IMG/VR virus record: IMGVR_UViG_3300020222_000088
Coordinates: 1 to 36,389 of that record
DNA length: 36,389 bases
Direction: 5' to 3' (one strand)
Origin: a virus
Position 1 is the first letter of the stretch. Each line of letters starts with the position of its first letter. Position numbers and translations under genes: made by a program. Below the pieces are notes generated by a model. It was not told the DNA's origin, ran no database searches, and worked only from the letters and a program-made list of their open reading frames with translations. Positions 27,701-33,123 of this stretch are shown piece after piece.

Positions 27701-30111
27701 CTTCCATTTCCGCCAGTGATAGTGACTGAAATTATTTTTTCAATATCAAAATCTTGAGGATCGACCAAAACTCCTTTAACATTTCCAGATACAACTGGCT
27801 GAACTAATGCGTTTATACCTCCAGAATTTGGTGATCCTAATTCAATGGTAGGCGGATTTATTACATCATAATTAATACCAGAATTTAATAAAGAAATTTT
27901 TTCTACAGGACCATAATAAATCTTATCATCAGTTTTATAGTTAATAATATCTACACCATTTGCAATTAATCCTATTTTACCAGGTTGAGTTTTTTCATTT
28001 AACCCGTTTGTATTATCTCCCGTTATTAAGAATTTAGCAAGATTTTTTTGTGGTCTTATAAAACGATCCTTCAAAGATCTCAAAACAAAAGTGTGTGAGC
28101 CACCAACCCCTGGCGATAATGCATAAAACTCCAAATAATCATCAGTTTCAATAAAAGATCTAGAACTGAAAAGAGTGATTTTATTTGTAAAAGTGGAATC
28201 TACCTTTACAAAATAAGATGCGCCAGATTGAAGACCTTCTAATGGTGTTGAGTCTGGATAATATATAACTTCATCTCCAGTAATAAATGGAACTGATGAA
28301 GGAAATGATATAATATGATAAAGTAAAGTCTGTAAATCCAATCCTTGTAAAGAAGATCCACCCTCACCATTTGGTATGGTAGATGAAGGAATTTCAACAT
28401 CAATTTGATAAGATGGTAATGAATTTGACGCAACATAAAAATATTCATCATCAAGATAAACATTCTGCACATCTGATGTTAGAATATTATTACCATATTG
28501 TATGGAAGTTGCGGAAGACGTTGCTCTTTTTAATTTTCTTCTTAAATCATAAGATAGCGAAGAATTTGGTGAGAATCCAATAAGATTATCTAATGTAATT
28601 TGGCTATTATTATAGTTAATATTAGCAATTTTAGCATTAGAAAAAGCCACATTATTTACAGACCCTCTAATAATAATATCTACTAAGTCACCTTCTCTTA
28701 AACTTGATTTATCAATAGTACTGAATAATGTAAATGATGATCCGTTGATAGTTTTTATTTGATATCTAACACTAGTGTTATAAACCCATGAATTTGCAAA
28801 TATTTCTTTAAAAGTTTTATTTTCATTTGGATTTTTAATCGCAAACCCAATATTTTTTACTGTTATTTTTTCTCCTTCATTTAATTCTTGATTTTTAGTT
28901 TTACTAATAAAATCTGAAAGAACTCCAGTAATTCTAATCTTACATATCTTAGATAAATTACCTTCTTCATATCCAAAATACAAATCTTCAGATATAATAG
29001 TATCTGTTGTTGATATTGGGTAAGTAATATTTGCACATCCTAAAAACTGATTAACAGTTTTTTCATCATATGAAATAACATTATCTCCAGAAACTATAGA
29101 TCCAGATTCTGGAAATCCAATAGTAGAATCTACAGTAATAATAGAAGATCCAACTGAAACATCTCCTATAACTTTAGTTTTTGGTGTAATTGTAAAAGTT
29201 CCCTGAATACTGTCACTATCAGCAAATCCTAAAAATAAGTCAATTCTATAGAATATTTCTCCCCCTCTAGATAAAATTTCTACGTTTGAAATAGATGCTT
29301 TAGTTTCTTCATCATTTTCTCTATAAAGAGTTTGTCCAATTAATTTAAGAGGGTTACCACTAACATTTTTAGCTACAACAATTTCTCTTCTTAAAAATTG
29401 TGCTGATGATGGTCTTAAAAGTAAATTATCTAAATTAATTATTTTTGGAGTTTCTCCAAAAAGAACATTGAATAAAATTCTGAATGATTCTTCTGTACCT
29501 TTCGATTGATAGAATGTTCTGGCTTCCTTTATAAAATTACTTACATCTAAACCATCAACAAATTCAACATTTTCTAGTCCAGGAGTCAGAGACGTTTTTA
29601 ATTTTTTATAAAACTCTTTAAGAAAACAAACACTTAAATTTTCAACCTTGGAAGAATTTGTATGAGTGCTTGCCGACGTAGTAGAAAAAACTAATTCTTC
29701 TTGGTCTAGAGCAGATCGACAACTGGTTACACCAGAGAATCCACGAACACATCCAGTAAAACTTGTTGCAGTGGAATCGGTATATGTAATAATCTCATCA
29801 TCAATTTTTAATAGACCATTTTTAGGTGGAAATCCCTTAGTGCTATTTACAAATATTTCACTATCATTTAATCCAACAGAAGAAGTCAATGTCGTATATC
29901 CAGACATTGCTTCTGGTGTAAGATTATCAAGTTTTAAATATAAATCTAAGTTTTCTGCAATATCCGCTGCCCCACCAGGAAAATCTTGTGAAAGATAATA
30001 CTGTTTTAAAAAATCAACCGTTTTTGGACTTTCGCTAAGTAAAAACTCTGGAAGTTGACTTTCGATTATTTGACCGACTTTAACTCTCGCATCAAATCCA
30101 GTTGTAATCAT
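15730..30111 (-). CDS. Giant virion structural protein (4793 aa) with YHYH domain, in gp7 position
   Basis: This is a single intact frame of 14.4 kb. The N-terminal 230 residues (VGQIIESQLPEFLLSESPKT, then FIKEARTFYQSKGTEESFRI and LLLRPSSAQFLRRE) are the conserved start of the large baseplate protein lying between gp6 and gp8 in cyanophages, i.e. the slot of T4 gene 7, which is much shorter (1032 residues). At about residues 1230-1325 there is a YHYH-type domain (HSPIIGWAYDGNPIYGPYGY ... NGRYCVTPDFPNGTYAYF). Dispersed GxGY motifs occur throughout. A dense in-frame repeat block covers about 3470-4240. The C-terminal region contains a conserved segment (LIFINGVPQTPKTSYQF ... IFFYRGSRS). Its Shine-Dalgarno AGGAGA is made by the last two Arg codons of gene 6 with one base between stop and start, so translation is probably coupled. 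Wedge or peripheral baseplate function is inferred from position and size. Confidence 0.85.
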   Translation of the reverse strand: MITTGFDARVKVGQIIESQLPEFLLSESPKTVDFLKQYYLSQDFPGGAADIAENLDLYLKLDNLTPEAMSGYTTLTSSVGLNDSEIFVNSTKGFPPKNGLLKIDDEIITYTDSTATSFTGCVRGFSGVTSCRSALDQEELVFSTTSASTHTNSSKVENLSVCFLKEFYKKLKTSLTPGLENVEFVDGLDVSNFIKEARTFYQSKGTEESFRILFNVLFGETPKIINLDNLLLRPSSAQFLRREIVVAKNVSGNPLKLIGQTLYRENDEETKASISNVEILSRGGEIFYRIDLFLGFADSDSIQGTFTITPKTKVIGDVSVGSSIITVDSTIGFPESGSIVSGDNVISYDEKTVNQFLGCANITYPISTTDTIISEDLYFGYEEGNLSKICKIRITGVLSDFISKTKNQELNEGEKITVKNIGFAIKNPNENKTFKEIFANSWVYNTSVRYQIKTINGSSFTLFSTIDKSSLREGDLVDIIIRGSVNNVAFSNAKIANINYNNSQITLDNLIGFSPNSSLSYDLRRKLKRATSSATSIQYGNNILTSDVQNVYLDDEYFYVASNSLPSYQIDVEIPSSTIPNGEGGSSLQGLDLQTLLYHIISFPSSVPFITGDEVIYYPDSTPLEGLQSGASYFVKVDSTFTNKITLFSSRSFIETDDYLEFYALSPGVGGSHTFVLRSLKDRFIRPQKNLAKFLITGDNTNGLNEKTQPGKIGLIANGVDIINYKTDDKIYYGPVEKISLLNSGINYDVINPPTIELGSPNSGGINALVQPVVSGNVKGVLVDPQDFDIEKIISVTITGGNGSGCTLEPVLEKRYREIEFDARSTSDSGGVDIDLETISFLTNHNFKNGQQVVYNPNGNDPLGLGTYSGGNFNQNLSLVNGASYYVEVINNKTVQLYSRFDDYVSGINTVGFTTISAVGIHKFRIFDSQLTLKEIKVTNSGSGYQNRKLYIKPERVILTQDWITFDNHNFNDGDLVEYQCVGVGSTSISGLSTSHNYYILKVDTNKFRLADAGIGASITSNYDRRNYIKFSSQGAGYHIFKYPDVKLSVNVSYGSSIVGVITATPIVRGPIVDAYLYENGSKYGSETINLHKKPKIIVKNGKGAEFKPFIYDGSIRSVKVLVDGLEYNAPPDLVISGSGVGAILRANVSNGKVTSVVVINGGINYDENTVIRAASPGINALFDISIRPLTLNTEFRYGKEIITQSRNGLGYGWVGYSTSYGDSQFGDNGVTHSPIIGWAYDGNPIYGPYGYSDPEDNGSPVRLLRTGYSESGSFISDRPSSFDIGFFVEDYRFIGNQDLDTHNGRYCVTPDFPNGTYAYFAGIKTDTFNNLIPTFPYFIGDTYRSKVIEENFLNLDQNFDFNNSNLIRNTFPYKVNDETASCEFLYESNNISNQILVVDSVTSGSINQYSIIETGDGYSIGDNVRFDDTGTRGTGLNAVVSSITGKEIVSIAATTLEYENVIFTWKDKATVRAHLPVFHEFFGANNIITVSGLSTYVPKLTDTHLVGITSDYVNVIKEIPVNVTSGVVTDIYISRIPSSISIGCTVGVGSEFLSVLNIFSERNILRVKRGISGAAHTIGTKIYIKSNKLDIPLTLDYFDSEYNEPIYFNPKVSVGVGSTASNVNPINYPLGDISYPISVQTQSIYIPNHPFRTNQAVILSRPSLATTSLSVGTTSISPYFALPSAKSQTVYIINKSKDYIGLATQIGLTTTGGVFFFDNGADSYEYSLTPTKFEVIGDIINNKTTVALSTSHSLRKGDLINLSVKPESTQGIGNSSFVYLKYNSSYDKILVNPVGFSSESVDSYENTINLPLHGYKTGDKVFYDSSDLIVSGLETGSYYVYRIDDNIIQLSETLQDLKVNPIIVVGFANTGGKNQQLSLVNPPLNVYKNINLKFNVSDSSLTNYNLHFYTDDNRINEFVSVGTTDQFNIVKNGNFGSTGSFVTLNYSDEFPSKLFYELEKSGYISTSDTEVLNYSQIKYIDSIYSGPYNVTGVGNTTFDISLRSRPEKTSYTFNEGILKYTTNSVNDTGGVDKINIIFGGFGYKKTPSFLSVDSQNGRNANLSISGANIGDIREFKILDPGFEYASDKTLRPDALISPRLDLINNNEVSRVDIQFAGKKYTSSPELVLFNPLSKEIINSGTLRANVYSSSVRDVDVVEIPKGLNSVIHEIYTVNNSNGVGINSIITAGVGIVTIFLSTPFLGFSTAPFTAGDDIFVENIVLERPGLGFNSQDYDFKFFKVLTFENTIPAKLEYSIADVATGNPGLAKTEQLSFASITKKTDYPILVPVQQRSNFTIGERVSVISNSGIYIDTDLVVTDFRSNNVKLFGEYELKIGDIIRGLLSGTLATINESSENQGKFDVSYSLRRNFGWLDDVGKLNEDYQVIEDNDYYQNLSYSVKSTKSYDQLVDFVNRLVHPVGLKNFADTQVSTASSALVSGSGFDNIAVFDFVDEKRVDAVSSYDLVLDQDIITRDGKTFSKFIKFKSKKLSDYIECRSNRVLTLDNIGPQFSNANTAETGFTDLYTYAEPFARFLVQIKNTKTYETQFTEAIVLYTDSDVLIDGIKDANVFTIEKGTLSSNGDQKFVADVQGNVDQFDNLTLRIFPESIFTEDYDVKILVNQFNTTVAGISSALQIGATTLYAQNNQCGIKTSITIFEDNANKLQSFIACVHVLDKSNNEQNYAEIYVTHNGTDTYQSEFIADNNKYSTSVSSISIGTFTSSLESGVLKLNFANPRSSEQQIRHRIIGFGTESVGLGTYRFALEGQANERSARYVTNVVQSVGGASTSIVGVSTLLITSVKSYVNVSIGQTRAVHQLMTMHDGINPYIMQGPFLSIGSTSGIGSFTSEYVNDRMELIFHPDPSVTGICSIISFSEQLYTEIDAANIPPDLINGPINEKVILGEYNGSQGDRINRLDFSITYESIPVFSKIFNPENIDQLVLDTGTFRLISHFFSPNEEITYTEGSTFVGVPAIPMGIGATLVGGTVFTGDFLAGFSTITGVSTSLGLLPGQTVLGLGIAGGTTIVSIANTFRYFQGNVSTGSTIITGVANTLALNYVGAGIFSGNGTSLGTVHSVGIGSIIASTSLPVGTGVTYYLNVLGVGVSLSTVSSASSFRNSYTSGISTDICPSTLYVLKLDNDRFKVTGTRNSGIALTFTNDGSGNAHKLTMNKRLEKSLIMIDNVVQYPLTYTPINYSLVNNSGQISFASTIFGISGISSIRINDVLEVDNEFMKVVNFGQAPTASGPISGVGTYLVMNVERGFSGTIATEHFDGTEARIYRGGYNIADSTLYFTQAPLGSGFSRLDSSNLLRPYAKFDGRVYLRRDYSTNKIYDDISDQFSGIGATFKLTSSGQPTIGIEAGNSILFNNQIFQTPTTGNNAGNNYELEEVGANTNITYTGITSSDGSVVKSLVDVNQNQLPRGGIIISLGSTNGLGYAIPDGAAVGIVTGPNGAITKIVSSATTASYNTFTNFAYSHVTGIATITTLNAHDFVYGDQISIRNLKLECPDGYAGVTPNVAISTVVYNKTTGIMTVTTATPHYLASGVNFRLRNLKFDCPIGAGGTIGIVTAYYSKTTGILTVTTNYAHGLGIGGTVQLGDLQFSCSGPSGVTTTIFPDGTQGYFFPVNNVGFATEFTTNVGTSTITHNYQEGGFVRVGITTNLFPDGSRGYIFTTKKIINSTNFETNVGTSTITHNYISGGTVEVGITTNIFPDERGTPFTISNFDYYKTTGVSTITFNYNHNFRSNETIKLQNIKFDCPIGAGATIGITSVTYDNVTGIMTVSTAWNHLLTSGNTIRLFDLKFSCDSSGYGTTTIFPDGTQGYYFPVNNVGFATEFTTNVGTSTISHYYVNGGYVQVGITTSIFPDSDNNYKIVSIPSANSIVVNVGPSTITHNYVGDGYAYGKKRVGPYRVRTIINDNTFETDLYTVGFAHTYVSGGEVSKYYTFNAGSGYRGGEVGVYVTSLTGYGATIKAFTGIGGTLGFNIIGGGSGYAFTNTYISIPEPSYENLNVKGVSRIGIGSTTETGIGLLLTLDIDASQGEYGGTIGITSALYDKVTGIMTVTTDSVHNLNVGNHLQMYDLNFNCPIGAGATIGITSVTYDNVTGIMTVSTAWNHLQLVGNTIKLFDLKFSCDSSGYGTTTIFPDGSQGYYFPINSVGFATEFTTNVGTSTISHYYVNGGYVQVGITTSVFPDGTRGYDYVVNSVVGINTFAVNVGTSTITHNYINGGYIKPIGIGTETGEVRSFKIVRPGYAFQRGDVFTAVGLVTAKGLSQPIAPFELTVLDIFTDSFAAWQFGELDFIDSIKPMQDGNRTRFPLLYNGQLLSFEKNPGDPDSALIDLDSVLLIFINGVPQTPKTSYQFSGGTSFSFTSPPSAESDIAIFFYRGSRSIDSVFVNVNETVKKGDTVKIESNNTNRSTVAQNSRVVYEVSAADKIETNLYNEIGIDDINFKPLTWTKQKVDKFISGEVVYKTRDILESQIYPTAQIIKNVSSTDTELFIDKPELFRYEEDESSISIGEIDAFITTINEDPVAARLTASVSAGSTIQSVSVVNGGSGYNGSTIGISIAAPKQIGVGIGTTATATATIVNGSITSVVVDNPGFGYNASKLPQVLAPVATIPYEIITSINDVFGFSGIITGITTSTGVGGHPLALKFYLNANVSFAPLLVGYPINIFNTNVGSGVTSVDLDNNSIVGIGTSFLDNIYYIHSITFVGQNAEILTNVKSNSSIIGINTVGSATTNVGRFSWGRLTGFTRSSEPLAIGVTGFTVNPGLTTFPLIQRRGFGLRDMGGLRKILL
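17774..17870 (-). repeat. 97-bp near-identical repeat, copy 1
   Basis: This stretch matches 18755-18851 base for base (offset 981) except for one difference that I could see, g versus a in the context gaagt(g/a)attc. Flanking repeat sequence on the low-coordinate side has clearly diverged at many silent positions, so the near identity is local. It encodes the end of a PIGAGATIGI / TAWNHL segment. Confidence 0.85.
18755..18851 (-). repeat. 97-bp near-identical repeat, copy 2
   Basis: Second copy of the element at 17774-17870, 981 bases away (327 codons, so in the same frame). Deletion or duplication between the copies would remove or add 327 residues without a frameshift. Confidence 0.85.
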
Positions 30112-30112
30112 A

Positions 30113-32008
30113 TTATCTCCTCGTTAATTCTCCGTTTGAATAACTTGATGTAACTTTAAATCCAACACCAGATATTTGCTCACCTGAAGATATAGTATCC
30201 TTAACCATATTTATCTTACTATTAGAAACGTCTAATGATAGATAAAGATCCTTTAATCCAACAACATCATTTGATTCTGGAAATGCCTGAACTTGCACTA
30301 TATTGTTTGGTAGTATTGTGGAAGTAATCTGAACTGGACCTAAAAGAATTTCTCCCGTGGTATAATTGACTGTCCCAACTCTGTTGTTAACAACTCTATA
30401 TTTTGTAGTTTCTTCATCAAGAGTTACAATTGATATAATCCCAGATCCATTCCCATTTGGAGTGTCAGTCAAGAAACAAGTATTATTCTCTCCAAAAATA
30501 GTAAATCCAGTACTCTTAATATTAAATCCCTTTGGATTAATATGAAACTGGTTCCCAAAACACAGTTCATATTGTGCAAATCTATTAATTGAAGCATTCA
30601 GATTTCTTCTCATAATAACTTTCGTAATATTTGAGGTAATAGCAGCATCTGCATTATCAATCAATTGAAGTATTTTACTATACTTAAATCTTCCACCAAA
30701 TTTGTTCATATCAAGAGATTTGGAATACGCATCAACTACATTAAATACTGTTGTTTTTAGATTGTCTATATTTGTAACTTGTGAAGAGTTATAATAAACA
30801 TAACTCTCAAGTTCAACATAAAGAACTTTAAGATCAATAATTTCTTGTTTAATACCAACAAGAGAATATCCTGACAACTTGTTTAATATAAACTGTTTAT
30901 CAAAATCAGAAACAAAATCTCCATTTTTTGGTTTAATACTAATTAAAACTTTTCCATATTGTGGTGGATTTAATTCATCTCCACCAACCACAGAAACTGA
31001 TTCTGTATTTGGATAAATTGTTTGAATAACAGACTCATAATCCCTACTAGTAACTGCTCTATATTGTGATGAATATAATCTAGGTGCAAAATATTTGACT
31101 GAATCAATACTTTCTATTTCTCCACCGTTCTGAGCATTTCTAACAGTATTAACCGAAATTGATCCTGTTGGAATAACAAGTTCACCTACTGATCCTCTAA
31201 CTGTTCCAGCATAATCAAATGAGCTTGGACCATTTCCGTCTTCTCCATCAGTTATAATATATGTGACTGTAATGATAGATCCATTTTCTATTTTTTTACC
31301 AAAAAATCCATCTCCAAATAACAATTCATATTTTTCATCTTTAATTTCTTGTATTAAATAAGTCTCAGATATAGATTTAATGTTTAAAATATTATCGATT
31401 TGTTTATATTCTTTACCCTCTCCACCGTCCGATAAACCTTTAACCTTAACAAGAATCGTAGAAGTATCAATAAATGAGTTATCTAAAATAAATCTTTGAT
31501 CTAGAGATCCATTTACAACAAATTGTTTTTTGAGAAGTGTTCCTTGATATACATTAAGTGGTTCACTTGTGGTGCCAAAGTTGGCAACGCCATTTACAAT
31601 TGTTGTTGTAATTGGTTCTGGAATTGAGAAAATATATGAACTATCATTTGTATTACCTACACACACCAGTCCCGCCTGTAGGGTGAGTGTTGCTGACGTA
31701 GAGGATGTTGGGATACTGAAGTAAACCTCTGCCCTTGCTGCCGTTCTAGAGCGGGGTACGTACCCAATGTTGCGAGCTAAAGAAACAACATTTTCACGAA
31801 TGGTTGCCGAATCGAGGAAAGCCTCATTGGCAACCATATTTGTGTTAAATGCAGTAATATATGTGTTATACGCTAGAGTGTCGATTAAGATTGAAAAGTT
31901 TGATCCCTCAAAGTCAAAATCCGTGAAATTCGAATTTGCACGAAGATAATCTTTGATGGACGTTTTTATTTGATCAAAATCTAGATTTGTAAATTTTGTA
32001 AAAGGCAT
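30113..32008 (-). CDS. 6: Baseplate wedge subunit, gp6-like
   Basis: This 631-residue protein is a T4-like gp6 (660 residues in T4), the wedge protein that forms the iris-like ring of the inner baseplate and belongs to the baseplate J family. The N-terminus (FDQIKTSIKDYLRANSNFTD, FEGSNFSILIDTLAYNTYI, FLDSATIRENVVSLARNIGY) is strongly conserved across gp6 proteins. The middle holds a J-like beta domain (VTSRDYESVIQTIYPNTES), and the C-terminus ends in GELTRR. Those last Arg codons double as the Shine-Dalgarno of the giant gene. It begins one base after the gp25 stop, and 25-6 pairing is typical of contractile phages. Identity is confident. Confidence 0.93.
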   Translation of the reverse strand: MPFTKFTNLDFDQIKTSIKDYLRANSNFTDFDFEGSNFSILIDTLAYNTYITAFNTNMVANEAFLDSATIRENVVSLARNIGYVPRSRTAARAEVYFSIPTSSTSATLTLQAGLVCVGNTNDSSYIFSIPEPITTTIVNGVANFGTTSEPLNVYQGTLLKKQFVVNGSLDQRFILDNSFIDTSTILVKVKGLSDGGEGKEYKQIDNILNIKSISETYLIQEIKDEKYELLFGDGFFGKKIENGSIITVTYIITDGEDGNGPSSFDYAGTVRGSVGELVIPTGSISVNTVRNAQNGGEIESIDSVKYFAPRLYSSQYRAVTSRDYESVIQTIYPNTESVSVVGGDELNPPQYGKVLISIKPKNGDFVSDFDKQFILNKLSGYSLVGIKQEIIDLKVLYVELESYVYYNSSQVTNIDNLKTTVFNVVDAYSKSLDMNKFGGRFKYSKILQLIDNADAAITSNITKVIMRRNLNASINRFAQYELCFGNQFHINPKGFNIKSTGFTIFGENNTCFLTDTPNGNGSGIISIVTLDEETTKYRVVNNRVGTVNYTTGEILLGPVQITSTILPNNIVQVQAFPESNDVVGLKDLYLSLDVSNSKINMVKDTISSGEQISGVGFKVTSSYSNGELTRR

Positions 32009-32009
32009 T

Positions 32010-32411
32010 TTACCTAGTTGCCTCTAATATGAACGTGAATTGTTGTGCTGGAGTTTCTTGACCAAGAATATCAAAAGCTATATCAACTGTAAAAGTATTT
32101 GAGTCTGGTTCTGGTTTCACTTCAACGATCAAACCAGTAACTCTAGGCTCATAACTTTTAATCGATGTAATAATTTGTTCACGAATAATTGCTGCTGTAC
32201 CAAAGTCAACAAATTCAAACAAACTTTGTGTTATTTCGGATCCAAGAGAGGAATTAAAAACTCTTTCTGTTGGAACTGTTTGAACTAAATTTCTAACCGA
32301 ACGGATAATTGCCGATTCATTTTTAATGATCGGCAAATCCTTAGTAACAGGATGAGGATCAAAAGATAAACTAATATCTTTAAATCCCCTTGATATCCTC
32401 TGTACAGGCAT
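32010..32411 (-). CDS. 25: Baseplate wedge subunit, gp25-like
   Basis: This 133-residue protein has the same length as T4 gp25 (132) and the gp25/Afp-type wedge fold signature: IIKNESAIIRSVRNLVQTVP, RVFNSSLGSEITQSLFEFVD and the C-terminal VDIAFDILGQETPAQQFTF strand pair. In contractile tails gp25 (with gp6 and gp53) forms the wedge core that triggers sheath contraction. It is the first gene of the tail operon in this window, 25 bases downstream of a CATAAATA late promoter, and its stop is one base from the gp6 start. Confidence is high. Confidence 0.93.
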   Translation of the reverse strand: MPVQRISRGFKDISLSFDPHPVTKDLPIIKNESAIIRSVRNLVQTVPTERVFNSSLGSEITQSLFEFVDFGTAAIIREQIITSIKSYEPRVTGLIVEVKPEPDSNTFTVDIAFDILGQETPAQQFTFILEATR

Positions 32412-32435
32412 TTATAGGATATAAATTTCTAAATT

Positions 32436-32443
32436 TATTTATG
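32436..32443 (-). promoter_or_regulatory. Late promoter CATAAATA before gene 25
   Basis: The minus-strand CATAAATA lies just after the stop of the 80-residue gene and 25 bases before the gp25 start. As the first late-type box upstream of the tail operon, it is the best candidate for its main promoter. Confidence 0.6.
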
Positions 32444-32444
32444 T

Positions 32445-32687
32445 CTACTTCCAGGATTCTCCGTAGTGTGGTTCTGTTCCATATTCCCAATCGTCATAAT
32501 CTTCATCATTTCTAATTTTTTCATGCAACTCATACTGTTTTTTAAGATCATGCTTGGGTGCAAGATCATGCATTACTTCTTGAATAACCCTTTTTGGTTT
32601 AACTTCATCATAATCGGTAATTAATTTTGTGGTTCCCCACACTTCTCTCATGTAGTTGGGGTCTCTATCGGTTGGTGAATTAGACAT
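32445..32687 (-). CDS. Small acidic conserved cyanophage protein
   Basis: This 80-residue protein is hydrophilic and rich in Asp, Glu, Lys and Tyr (DPNYMREVWGTTKLITDYDE, then KKQYELHEKIRNDEDYDDWE and a GESWK end). No signal, membrane segment or catalytic motif is visible, and I do not recognise a named family. It lies between speD and gp25. A good Shine-Dalgarno (AGGAG) sits 8-9 bases before ATG, directly at the foot of a perfect 8-bp hairpin in the leader, so translation may be tuned by structure. Function unknown. Confidence 0.7.
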   Translation of the reverse strand: MSNSPTDRDPNYMREVWGTTKLITDYDEVKPKRVIQEVMHDLAPKHDLKKQYELHEKIRNDEDYDDWEYGTEPHYGESWK

Positions 32688-32695
32688 TTTAGCTC

Positions 32696-32716
32696 CTGTT
32701 TTAATGAATAAAACAG
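32696..32716 (-). promoter_or_regulatory. Leader hairpin next to the Shine-Dalgarno of the 80-residue gene
   Basis: Perfect 8-bp inverted repeat CTGTTTTA / TAAAACAG (32696-32703 and 32709-32716) with a 5-base loop. On the minus-strand transcript the last stem bases form the start of AGGAG, the ribosome site of the 80-residue gene. It could also slow or end speD transcription, but no U-tract follows. Confidence 0.5.
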
Positions 32717-32754
32717 AACTTTTATAAAGGAGGTTGCTATCTCCCTATTTCTAT

Positions 32755-33096
32755 TTAACGATCTACTTCACGTATCGAATATGAGTCCGAATTGAGGTAT
32801 TTTAAGATTTCCAAGGCAATTAAGCGTGGGTTTCCTTCACCACAAGTATACACATCCACCGCTAAACACCCATTTTCAGGCCAAGTATGGCAAGAAACAT
32901 GACTTTCTGCAAGTGCAATCACGATTGTACATCCCTGTGGATCAAAATGATGCAAAAAAGTGTTCAAAATCTCCATTTTTGCACGTTGAATGCCTCTAAT
33001 CATGGCATTTTGAAGTGATTTTGAATCATTAATTGTCTCTGAGGCAATATTATACACTTCTAAGAGCAAATGTTTGCCCATTGAATGCTGTTTCAA
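32755..33096 (-). CDS. speD: S-adenosylmethionine decarboxylase proenzyme (pyruvoyl type)
   Basis: This enzyme removes CO2 from S-adenosylmethionine to supply the aminopropyl donor for spermidine synthesis. At 113 residues it is the short prokaryotic form. The self-cleavage and active-site motif AESHVSCHTWPE is intact: Glu64-Ser65 is the expected processing bond that makes the pyruvoyl group from Ser65, with His70 and, in DVYTCGEGNP, Cys85. The spacing of these three residues (5 and 15) equals that of the known bacterial enzyme (63, 68, 83). The N-terminus GKHLLLEVYNI is also typical; Met6 is an alternative start. It is an auxiliary metabolic gene known in cyanophages, probably changing host polyamine levels during infection. 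A late-type AATAAATA box lies upstream. Confidence is high. Confidence 0.95.
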   Translation of the reverse strand: MKQHSMGKHLLLEVYNIASETINDSKSLQNAMIRGIQRAKMEILNTFLHHFDPQGCTIVIALAESHVSCHTWPENGCLAVDVYTCGEGNPRLIALEILKYLNSDSYSIREVDR

Positions 33097-33115
33097 CTTA
33101 TTTTAACTAAAAATT

Positions 33116-33123
33116 TATTTATT
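33116..33123 (-). promoter_or_regulatory. Late-type promoter AATAAATA before speD
   Basis: The minus-strand AATAAATA is 20 bases upstream of the speD ATG and overlaps the end of the 211-residue gene. It fits NATAAATA but the first base and AT-rich setting make it weaker than the others. Confidence 0.4.
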
